Part shown: piece after piece, positions 41,510 to 48,361 of the stretch
How the letters are laid out: each line of letters starts with the position of its first letter
How positions within the stretch are numbered: the first letter of the stretch is position 1
Assembly: GCA_002842735.1 (NCBI GenBank)
Contig: PHEB01000030.1
Location: 1-48,361, forward strand
Length of the DNA: 48,361 bases
Direction of reading: 5' to 3'
Source: Alphaproteobacteria bacterium HGW-Alphaproteobacteria-7
GTDB taxonomy: Bacteria > Pseudomonadota > Alphaproteobacteria > Sphingomonadales > Sphingomonadaceae
Notes under the pieces: model-generated
Database searches by the model: none
Told to the model about the DNA's origin: nothing
Seen by the model: the letters and a program-made list of their open reading frames with translations, nothing else
Program-made: the position numbers and the translations under genes

Positions 41510-43092
41510 CAGTCGCTGGTCGCTTCATCGATCGGCAGTTCAAGCCGGGGGAACAATGGCGTCGGCGGGGCGACTGTGAAGCAGCTACTGACAAGACGGC
41601 CAAACCAGTCGGGGTCGGAGAGCGCGGCATAGCTCCGCTCGTCTTGCGGGATACCGAGCTGGTCGAGCAGCGCAGCAGCTTTTCCGGGTACGACGGGTTG
41701 GATTGCGATGGTGAGTGTTCGCAATTGACGGAAAAGTGTTGTCAGAACCGCGCTCATTCGCATTGGATCGGTTCTTTTAAGCGCCCAGGGTGCCTGCTCG
41801 TCGACATACTGATTGCAAGCATAGACTGCGCGAAGCCAATCCTCGATGCCAACCGAAAATGATAACTGTTCGAACGCTCTTGGCAGCAAATTGCGGGCAG
41901 CATCATTAACTGTGCCTTCAAGATCAATGTCAGCCTGTTGGGGACTGTAATTGCTCGCAAGGATGCCATCCATGTTCTTCACGATCATCGACAGAGTGCG
42001 CTGGGCAAGATTGCCGAAACTGTTTGCCAGTTCCGCATTGGCGCGCAAAACAATGGCTTCAGGCGAATAGCTGCCGTCTTGTCCGAAGGCGACTTCACGC
42101 ATCAGGAAATAACGCAAGGCGTCGACCCCAAACCGTTCGGCCAATTCCAACGGATCAGTGACGTTGCCAAGCGATTTCGATTCCTTCTGTCCGCGATTGA
42201 GCAGGAAACCATGGCCGAACACCTTTTTGGGCGCAGGCAGCCCGGCGCTTTCGAGGAATGCGGGCCAATAAATTGAATGGAAGCGCACAATATCCTTGCC
42301 GATCAGATGCAGATCGGCAGGCCAGAACGTGCTCATGCCGTTCGGAATATCATCGGGATAGCCCAGCCCCGTGATGTAATTCGTGAGCGCATCGACCCAC
42401 ACATACATCACGTGATCGTCGCTGCCGGGCACCTTGACCCCCCAATCAAAACTGGTGCGGCTGACAGACAGATCGCGCAGGCCCTGTTCGACAAAGGCGA
42501 TCATTTCATTGCGGCGGCTTGCGGGTTCAAGAAAACCGGGCGTGCGCAGCAGCCCAAGCAGGTAGTCCTGATACTTCGACAGGCGGAAAAACCAGCTTTC
42601 CTCGACCGTCCATTCAACCGGGGTGCCTTGCGGGGATAGTTTTTCACCGCCCTCGCCCGCGACCAATTCGCCTTCGTCGTAATAGGCTTCGTCGCGGACT
42701 GAATACCAGCCTTCATAGCGGTCAAGATAAAGGTCGCCCGATGCTTCCATCGCCTGCCAAATGGCCTGGCTGGCGCGGTGATGATCGGGCTCAGAGGTGC
42801 GGATAAACCGGTCATACGACACATTCAAAGCATCGCACATCTCACGGAAATAGCCCGACATTTCATCAGCCAGATCGCGCGGGCTACGGCCCTGTTCCTC
42901 GGCCTTGCGCGCCATTTTCAATCCGTGTTCGTCAGTCCCGGTCTGGAACCGGACGGTGCGACCCCGGAGCCGCTGGAAACGGGCGATGACATCGGCCGCG
43001 ATCGCTTCATAGGCATGGCCGATATGCGGCCGCCCGTTGGGATAGCTGATGGCGGTGGTGATGTAGAACGGGCGCGGGTCAAGGTCAGCCAT
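41509..43092 (-). CDS. metG: methionyl-tRNA synthetase (527 aa)
   Basis: A class I aminoacyl-tRNA synthetase charging tRNA-Met. The HIGH motif is at 23-26 (GRPHIGHAYE). The KMSKS site reads KESKS in GQKESKSLGN. The connective peptide has no zinc-knuckle cysteines, typical of the shorter zinc-free form (about 510-530 aa). An anticodon-binding helical domain (about 390-500) is present and no C-terminal tRNA-binding extension. The ATG at MADLDPRPFY overlaps the holB end by eight bases. The 33-residue upstream extension of the frame is rejected. Confidence 0.96.
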   Translation of the reverse strand: MADLDPRPFYITTAISYPNGRPHIGHAYEAIAADVIARFQRLRGRTVRFQTGTDEHGLKMARKAEEQGRSPRDLADEMSGYFREMCDALNVSYDRFIRTSEPDHHRASQAIWQAMEASGDLYLDRYEGWYSVRDEAYYDEGELVAGEGGEKLSPQGTPVEWTVEESWFFRLSKYQDYLLGLLRTPGFLEPASRRNEMIAFVEQGLRDLSVSRTSFDWGVKVPGSDDHVMYVWVDALTNYITGLGYPDDIPNGMSTFWPADLHLIGKDIVRFHSIYWPAFLESAGLPAPKKVFGHGFLLNRGQKESKSLGNVTDPLELAERFGVDALRYFLMREVAFGQDGSYSPEAIVLRANAELANSFGNLAQRTLSMIVKNMDGILASNYSPQQADIDLEGTVNDAARNLLPRAFEQLSFSVGIEDWLRAVYACNQYVDEQAPWALKRTDPMRMSAVLTTLFRQLRTLTIAIQPVVPGKAAALLDQLGIPQDERSYAALSDPDWFGRLVSSCFTVAPPTPLFPRLELPIDEATSD

Positions 43093-44041
43093 GGGCCGGT
43101 TCGCTAGCGGGAGCGGCGGCGACAAGCAAGCTGCCGATCTCGAACGGGAGCAGCCCGGGATCGAAATTGGCGGTGGGCGCCTCCGCGGCAAGGCTCACTA
43201 AAGCGGCGTGGGTGTCGATCAGTCGCGCGCGTTGCGCGGAATCGCCATTCTCGCGCGCGGCGCGGGCGACCAGCGCCTGCGCCAGATCAAACACCGCCTG
43301 CACGCGTTCACGATCCGCGCGCGGCCCGATCAGCCGCGCCAGTTCGCCGCGTTTAGCAACGCCGCTTTCACCGCCGGAAATCAGCGCGGCGATTGCCCGC
43401 GAAACCGGTGCCAGATCCTGCGCGGCAAACCGCATTGCTGAACCGAACGAGCCGTCCGCCGCGGCAATTGCCCCCGGATCGGGCGGCAGCCCTGCATCCT
43501 CCAGCATCGTGGCCAGATCTGCATCGCTCAACATCGGAAAACGCAAAGTTCGGCAGCGCGAACGGATCGTCGGCAGCAGCCGCGCCGGGCGGTGGGTGAC
43601 GAGCAGAAAGAACGTCCCTGCGGGCGGTTCCTCAAGGCTTTTGAGCAGCGCATTGGCGGCGGCTTTTTCCAGATCATCGGCAGGATCGATGATGATCGCA
43701 CGCCGCGCGCCCAAGGTGGGCCGCGTGTTCAGCCGTTTCTGCATCGCGCGTATCTGCTTGATGCGAATCGACCGCGCGAGGTCGAACGGCTTGCCTTCGG
43801 CCTGTGCTTTCTCGCCCTTATCGTCTTTGGGGCCATAGGTGAGCACGATGATATCGGGGTGCGCGCCTGCGGGTTGCGGAACACCCGGCTCAGCCACCAG
43901 CGCGCGCGCGGCGGCCATGGCGAAGTCACGCTTGCCCAACCCTGCCTTGCCCGCGAGCAGCCAGCCGTGATGCATCCGTTCACCCGCAATGGCATCGCGC
44001 CATTGCCGCCATGCCTCACCGTGGTTGGGCCAGCGGGTCAT
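43085..44041 (-). CDS. holB: DNA polymerase III delta-prime subunit (318 aa)
   Basis: HolB is the stator subunit of the clamp loader. The N-terminal AAA+ domain has a degenerate P-loop (GKAGLGKRD), and RRAIIIDPADDLEKAAANALLKSLEEPP is the typical Walker B/sensor block. LLVTHRPARLLPTIRSRCRTLRFP carries the SRC motif of clamp-loader subunits. Zinc cysteines are absent, as in other alphaproteobacteria. It starts inside the tmk stop (ATGA). The tmk-holB-metG-tatD order is widely conserved. Confidence 0.93.
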   Translation of the reverse strand: MTRWPNHGEAWRQWRDAIAGERMHHGWLLAGKAGLGKRDFAMAAARALVAEPGVPQPAGAHPDIIVLTYGPKDDKGEKAQAEGKPFDLARSIRIKQIRAMQKRLNTRPTLGARRAIIIDPADDLEKAAANALLKSLEEPPAGTFFLLVTHRPARLLPTIRSRCRTLRFPMLSDADLATMLEDAGLPPDPGAIAAADGSFGSAMRFAAQDLAPVSRAIAALISGGESGVAKRGELARLIGPRADRERVQAVFDLAQALVARAARENGDSAQRARLIDTHAALVSLAAEAPTANFDPGLLPFEIGSLLVAAAPASEPAHG

Positions 44042-44685
44042 GCGCGAGGGCTTTCGATCAAGGGAGCGACAGCGGCGAGGACGCGGTGATGCACGGCCAA
44101 CGGATCACCGATGGCATCAATCCGGGCGAAGCCTTTGGGGGCCCGTTCTGCCAACGCGCGGAACGCGGCGGCCACTGCGCGATGATAATCTGCTGGCCGA
44201 CCGCCAATTGCATCACTGGTATCGCCATCGCGCGCAGCGAGGCGCGCGGCAAGCGCGGCTTCATCGCCTTCCAGCAGGATCACCAGATCAGGCCGCAATC
44301 CGCCGCTGCCGAAATTATGCAAGCCCAGGATCGCGTCATCGCCCAGTCCGCCTGCTCCGCCCTGATAGGCGCGGCTCGAATCGACAAAACGATCACATAG
44401 CACCCATTCGCCGCGCGCCAGCGCCGGACGGATGAGGTTGGCCACGTGATCAGCCCGCGCCGCAGCAAACAGCAGCGCCTCAGCCTCCGCAGTCCAGCCC
44501 GCACCGGGCGGTGACAGCAACAAATCGCGGATCGCCTCGGCCCCCGGCGTGCCGCCCGGTTCGCGGGTGGTGACGACCGTCAGCCCGCGCGCCCTGAGCG
44601 CTTCGGCCAGCAGCCGCGATTGGGTAGACTTGCCCGCCCCTTCCCCGCCCTCAAACGCGATGAATGCGCCGCGCCCAGTGGTCAT
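44038..44685 (-). CDS. tmk: thymidylate kinase (215 aa)
   Basis: Tmk phosphorylates dTMP to dTDP. The P-loop is FEGGEGAGKST (near 11-21), followed by TREPGGTPGAEAIRD and the DRF motif (VLCDRFVDSSRAYQG). The lid region contains the DGDTSDAIGG loop. It overlaps the upstream dacA-like stop and the downstream holB start, both by four bases. Confidence 0.96.
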   Translation of the reverse strand: MTTGRGAFIAFEGGEGAGKSTQSRLLAEALRARGLTVVTTREPGGTPGAEAIRDLLLSPPGAGWTAEAEALLFAAARADHVANLIRPALARGEWVLCDRFVDSSRAYQGGAGGLGDDAILGLHNFGSGGLRPDLVILLEGDEAALAARLAARDGDTSDAIGGRPADYHRAVAAAFRALAERAPKGFARIDAIGDPLAVHHRVLAAVAPLIESPRA

Positions 44686-45875
44686 GCAAACAGTCCCGCG
44701 ATGGCGTTGAATATGCGGTCAAGCGGGCCAGCGGAGGCGACCGCTTCGGCAGTGAACAGCGGGATCGTGGCGCGCGCCATGCCGGGAGCGGTCACTTCCA
44801 GCACCGCAACCTGCTCTCCGGCTGCGAAAGGCGCACGCAGCGGGCCTTCATAGCGGATCGTCGCGGTCATCTCCCCCCTCATGCCGCGTGGCAGGTTGAT
44901 CACCACTGGCCCGCGCGCGACCAGCGGGACGCGGCGTGCCGAACCATCCTGCACCCGCGCGGTGCCCACAACTGCGCCTGCGTCAAACAACTGCCGACGC
45001 TCAAATGCGCTAAAGCCCCATTCAATGTAAGACCGTGCCAACCGCCCGCGCAGCCTGCCATTCTCTACCCCCGCCAGAACCAGCACCAGCCGCTGTCCAT
45101 TGCGCTGCGCCGTGCCGAGATAGGAAAAGCCGGATTCATTGGTGAATCCGGTCTTGATCCCGTCCGCCCCGGCAATCCGCCCGATCATCGGATCGTGATT
45201 GATCTGCGCGATACCTTTGTAATCGAAGCCCATGCGTCCGATGTAATAACCGAACTTGTCAGGGTGGCGCGCAATTATGGCGCGGGCCAGCGTCACCAGA
45301 TCATTGGCTGTGGTGAAGGTGCGCCCTTCGTCGGGCCAGCCATTAGGGGTGCCGAAATGGCTCCCTGTCATTCCCAGCGCCAGCGCGGTGCGGTTCATTT
45401 CGGCTGTCCAAGCCGCGATTGATCCTGCCTGCTCGGTTGCCAGCACCACCGCGCCATCATTGCCCGAGACATTGGCAATGCCGATCAGCAGATCATCGAC
45501 CCGCACCTGTTCATTGATGTCGAGAAACATCGTCGATCCCTTGCGCCGCCAATCACGGGCGATCGCCGGGGTCATCGTGAATACCTGCGCCGGATCAAGC
45601 TTCCCCGCTTCAATCAGCTCGAACGCGAGATAGAGCGTCATCACCTTGGTCACCGATGCCGGAATGAAGCGGCGGTCAGGATTGCGGGCGTGGAGCACTT
45701 GCCCGTTGCTGAGGTCAACCAGCAGCGCCACAGGGGCTTCATTGGCACGTGGCACTGCGGGCACAATCGCGCCACTTTCAGACTTGGGCACCTGCGCGTG
45801 GGCAGGAACGGCAACAAGCGCCGCCGAAAGGGGCAGCAGCAGGGCAGCGTATCGGGACAGGATCGAGGTTTTCAC
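44682..45875 (-). CDS. D-alanyl-D-alanine carboxypeptidase, PBP5/DacA type (397 aa)
   Basis: A low-molecular-mass penicillin-binding protein (peptidase S11) that trims the terminal D-Ala from peptidoglycan stems. The signal peptide is about 1-27 (cleavage near AHAQ). The active-site triad motifs are SVTK (74-77), SGN (137-139) and KTG (241-243). A C-terminal beta-rich PBP5_C domain (about 290-380) and an amphipathic tail (IFNAIAGLFA) that would attach it to the inner membrane surface complete the protein. The start codon is GTG. It lies 50 bases after mltB. Confidence 0.93.
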   Translation of the reverse strand: MKTSILSRYAALLLPLSAALVAVPAHAQVPKSESGAIVPAVPRANEAPVALLVDLSNGQVLHARNPDRRFIPASVTKVMTLYLAFELIEAGKLDPAQVFTMTPAIARDWRRKGSTMFLDINEQVRVDDLLIGIANVSGNDGAVVLATEQAGSIAAWTAEMNRTALALGMTGSHFGTPNGWPDEGRTFTTANDLVTLARAIIARHPDKFGYYIGRMGFDYKGIAQINHDPMIGRIAGADGIKTGFTNESGFSYLGTAQRNGQRLVLVLAGVENGRLRGRLARSYIEWGFSAFERRQLFDAGAVVGTARVQDGSARRVPLVARGPVVINLPRGMRGEMTATIRYEGPLRAPFAAGEQVAVLEVTAPGMARATIPLFTAEAVASAGPLDRIFNAIAGLFA

Positions 45876-45925
45876 AGCGGCGGCTATAGCCCCGCGCCCT
45901 GCGCTTGGCGAGGCACCGGCCCTGT

Positions 45926-46978
45926 TCAGTTCACGATTTCGTCAGCCAGCAACCCGACGCTCATCGCGTAATAGCTTGAGCAGTTATATTCGAGGATCGC
46001 GCGGTAATTGCCGGTCAGCAGCCATGCAGGCGTTCCGGGGCCATCGGGCTGGAACAGTGACACCATGACGTCATCGGCCAGTCCGCGCTGCGCCACCACG
46101 CCAAGCGCACGCCATTCGGCCACGGTCATCCAGCGGCTCAGGCGTTCATGCACGCGCGGGCATTGCGGCGCGGTGATGCGGGTGCGGTAGGCGTTGACAT
46201 CGAACCCGCCTGGAATCGCCGCGCGCACGCCCCATGGCTGGCCCGGCCGCCATCCAGCGTCGCGGAAATAGTTGGCGATCGAGGCAAAGGTATCAGCCCG
46301 ATTGGTGAAAATATCGGCGCGTCCGTCCCCATCGCCATCGGTGGCAAGGCGCAGATAGACCGATGGCAGAAACTGCGGATTACCAAACGCCCCTGCGTAG
46401 CTGCCCACCAATTGTGAGCGGGGATAGCCCTTGTCCGCCACCTTCATCAACGCGACGAATTCACCCGCGAACAGTTCACGCCGCCGCCCTTCCCACGCCA
46501 AAGTCGCAAGGCTGCGGGACAGATCAAAGTCGCCCTTGATCCGGCCATAGCTGGTTTCGTGCCCAAAGATCGCTACGATGATTGGCCCCGGCACGCCATA
46601 TTCGCGCTCGATCCGGGAAAGCAGATCGCGGTGCTGTGCAAAAACTGCCTGCCCGCCGTCGATTCGTGCGGTGTTGACATGGGTGGCGATGTAATTCGAC
46701 ATCGGCGGGTAGCCGCGCGTGGTGGCGCTGCCTGGCTGGTTCTGATCGAGCTGGATCACGCGGTCATTGGGGGTGAGACCGGCGGTCATCCGCTCGATCG
46801 TCGCCTCGCTCACGCCTTCCCCGCGCGCGCGCGCTTTCAGCAGTTCGAGGTAAGCATCAAAGCTGAGCGGGTCACTGGCTCCCATTTGCGCAGACGCCGG
46901 AGCATTGGCAGGCGGCGCACCGATCATGGCAAGCGCGGCAATGGCAAGGGCGGCGGCAGGGAGTAGGCGTGGAATCAT
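45926..46978 (-). CDS. lytic murein transglycosylase B family (350 aa)
   Basis: An SLT_2 (MltB) family enzyme cleaving the MurNAc-GlcNAc bond with anhydro-product formation. A signal peptide is present (about 1-31, cleavage near ASA). The catalytic glutamate is E141 in IFGHETSYGR. The family blocks GAFGNPQFLPSVY and the DGDGDGRADIF calcium-like loop (EF-hand-like in MltB) are present. The C-terminus has the usual NYRAILEYNCSSYYAMSV. The ATG before IPRLLPAAA heads the signal peptide. It is the first gene of the long minus-strand operon. Confidence 0.93.
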   Translation of the reverse strand: MIPRLLPAAALAIAALAMIGAPPANAPASAQMGASDPLSFDAYLELLKARARGEGVSEATIERMTAGLTPNDRVIQLDQNQPGSATTRGYPPMSNYIATHVNTARIDGGQAVFAQHRDLLSRIEREYGVPGPIIVAIFGHETSYGRIKGDFDLSRSLATLAWEGRRRELFAGEFVALMKVADKGYPRSQLVGSYAGAFGNPQFLPSVYLRLATDGDGDGRADIFTNRADTFASIANYFRDAGWRPGQPWGVRAAIPGGFDVNAYRTRITAPQCPRVHERLSRWMTVAEWRALGVVAQRGLADDVMVSLFQPDGPGTPAWLLTGNYRAILEYNCSSYYAMSVGLLADEIVN

Positions 46979-47068
46979 GCCAACAGGAATGTCACACCTT
47001 GCCTGAATACCCAACAACCGAAGTGGGATGACTTGGGCGTAAACTATGGTTATGGGCGCGTCGCAAGC

Positions 47069-47158
47069 GGACAGGTGGCCGAGTGGTTTAAGGCAGCGGT
47101 CTTGAAAACCGCCGTAGGTGCAAGCCTACCGTGGGTTCGAATCCCACCCTGTCCGCCA
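47069..47158 (+). tRNA. tRNA-Ser(UGA)
   Basis: A 90-nt class II tRNA. Acceptor GGACAGG pairs with CCTGTCC, discriminator G and encoded CCA. The anticodon loop CTTGAAA gives anticodon UGA (serine). A long variable arm (CCGTAGGTGCAAGCCTACCG) and T-arm GTGGG-TTCGAAT-CCCAC follow. A decayed P4-type integrase lies about 150 bases downstream, suggesting the tRNA 3' end was used as an integration site. Confidence 0.97.
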
Positions 47159-47305
47159 CCGGCCCATCCCCCACTGGCCACTGATCGCCGACAAAGATAA
47201 AGAAATACCTTGGCTTAGTCGCCGATTCGGGTCCCACGCCATCCCTGTCAGTTCTCGGGCGTCCGATTGGATTTGTGGGATTTTCTGTGGGAGAATGACC
47301 GGGTT

Positions 47306-48269
47306 ATGGGAAGGCTTTCTGCAACAGCTGTAAAGGCGGCATCGCGACCGGGAAGAATCGGTGATGGCGATAGTCTGTATTTGGTAGTAACAAGGTCCGG
47401 GACCAAGAGTTGGATGGTTCGGGTCCAGAAACACGGAACACGGCGTGATTTTGGGCTAGGGAGCGCTTCGAAGGTTTCGCTGGCAGTAGCTCGAGAGCGG
47501 GCGCGCGAGATTCGCACCTGGGTTGAGGTGGGCTCGATCCGCTGTTTGAGCGCATGAAGGCACTTTGAGCGCATGAAGGCACAAGGTGTGCCGACGTTCC
47601 GCGAGGCAACTGCCAAGATGCTGGCCCAGCACCGCAAGACCTGGCGCAACGAAAAGCACGAGGCGCAGTGGCTACGCACGCTTGAGGCTTATGTGTTTCC
47701 TCATCTCGGCAATGTTCAGGTCAGCGAGATCAACGGTCCGATGATAAGAAACGTGCTGGCCGAGATCTGGCTGGCCAAGCCCGAGACCGCGCGGCGAGTG
47801 CGCCAGCGGATCGGCACCGTGCTCGACTGGGCCTATGCCTCTGGCTACCGCGACACCGAGGCGGGCGATCAGCAAGGGGTTGCCGCGCCAACCCAAGAAG
47901 GAGGGGCATTATGCGGCCATGCCTTATGCCAAGGTGCCCGCATTCATTCCGAGGCTGAGAGAACGCGAGAGCTACAGCCGCCTGGCGCTGGAGGTTGCGA
48001 TTCTGACTGCAGCACGATCGGGCGAGGTGCGCATGGCGGCCTTCTGTGAGTTTGATCTGGATGAGAAACTGTGGACGATCCCTAAGGGTCGGATGAAGGC
48101 TAACCGCGAGCATGTGGTGCCGCTATGTGCCCGCGCTATCCGGATTATCGAGCGTTGCACGGAACTGCGCGTGCGCAATTGCGATCTGGTGTTTCCGGGA
48201 ATGAAGCTGCGCGCACCGATGTCGGACATGACGCTGACCAAATTGCTACGCGAGATGAAGGAGCCTTAG
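47306..48269 (+). pseudogene. decayed P4-type tyrosine integrase, truncated
   Basis: The N-terminal DUF4102 arm-binding domain is clear (MGRLSATAVKAASRPGRIGD, SLYLVVTRSGTKSWMVRVQ). After TWVEVG the frame is broken: a 1-nt loss near 47530 and a 19-bp tandem duplication, with a stop at 47555-47557. The SAM-like domain resumes in the original frame from about 47573 (FREATAKMLAQHRKTWRNEK). A second frameshift near 47862-47870 moves the next part (ISKGLPRQPKKEGHYAAMPY) to a third frame. It ends at 48269 (TLTKLLREMKEP) after the first catalytic arginine (TAARSGEV) but before the HxxR and tyrosine. It cannot encode an active recombinase and is probably cut by another insertion. Confidence 0.9.
47545..47582. 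repeat. 19-bp tandem duplication inside the integrase remnant
   Basis: TTTGAGCGCATGAAGGCAC occurs at 47545-47563 and again directly at 47564-47582. The unduplicated reading would give LDPLFERMKAQG, a normal P4-integrase linker, so the duplication is a secondary mutation. Confidence 0.95.
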
Positions 48270-48361
48270 AGCCTGATCCGAAATTAAGTTGAGTAGTGTC
48301 AGTTAGTTAGCTTGACGCCACTCCAAGTCGCTGATTCTGAGGTTTTGCAACGAACCAAGGA
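48270..48361. other. window edge, probable start of another insertion
   Basis: The integrase frame stops right after GAGCC, where the family would continue with a tyrosine and the HGFR motif. It is replaced by TTAGAGCCTGATCCG and AT-richer sequence with no open frame in the remaining bases. This looks like the junction with an IS or other element extending beyond the window. It cannot be identified from 92 bases. Confidence 0.45.

Overview
The window is GC-rich, densely coded chromosome from an alphaproteobacterium, most likely Sphingomonadales and probably close to Erythrobacteraceae. This rests on gene order and gene architecture, not on a database search: dusB-ntrB-ntrC-ntrY-ntrX-hfq-hflX in one run, a fused ispDF, a PdhB with an N-terminal lipoyl domain, and an Hfq made of two Sm domains in one chain.

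Layout. (1) 1-2533 is the end of an integrative element: a small divergent control region (a 58-aa excisionase-like gene and a truncated HTH gene on one side, an unrecognised regulator coupled to a tyrosine integrase on the other), ending in a 3' fragment of a tRNA-Arg(CCU) gene that looks like the attachment site. (2) 2573-33960 is mostly core chromosome: a haloalkane dehalogenase-like hydrolase, an acyl-CoA dehydrogenase, ftsB, pdhA (frameshifted) and pdhB, a Tad-pilus-type TadE/TadE/TadG cluster, a squalene/phytoene-synthase-like protein, an EF-hand protein, trmFO, a YhhN-type membrane protein, gyrA, a TPR protein, a NYN-LOTUS protein, lipA with a COQ10/RatA-like protein, pncC, ispDF, and the nitrogen-regulation run dusB-ntrBCYX-hfq-hflX facing mazG. 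(3) 33977-39720 is an insertion zone: an IS with a DDE transposase and doubled terminal repeats, directly followed by a cargo-free Tn554-type trio tnpA-tnpB-tnpC with a striking 22-bp-stem inverted repeat just after tnpC. (4) 39760-46978 is one long, tightly overlapped minus-strand operon, read mltB > dacA-like > tmk > holB > metG > tatD > metallo-hydrolase > small membrane protein. (5) tRNA-Ser(UGA) is followed by a decayed P4-type integrase, broken by a 19-bp duplication and at least one more frameshift and cut off before its catalytic C-terminus, probably by another insertion at the window edge.

How the parts work together. The ntr run encodes two sensor kinase/response regulator pairs (NtrB/NtrC cytosolic, NtrY/NtrX membrane-bound) plus the RNA chaperone Hfq and ribosome-associated GTPase HflX. 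NtrC keeps the sigma-54 contact motif and NtrX does not. The mltB-to-tatD operon mixes cell-wall enzymes with DNA replication (Tmk, HolB) and translation (MetG) genes. The mobile zone has separated mazG from the 65-aa membrane protein gene and may have cut a former operon. The most noteworthy items are the two-domain Hfq, the out-of-frame deletion in pdhA, the minimal Tn554-type element with its long hairpin, and several small duplications at gene ends (yhhN/gyrA, trmFO). Starts were chosen from Shine-Dalgarno sequences, overlaps and family lengths; nothing was checked by alignment.
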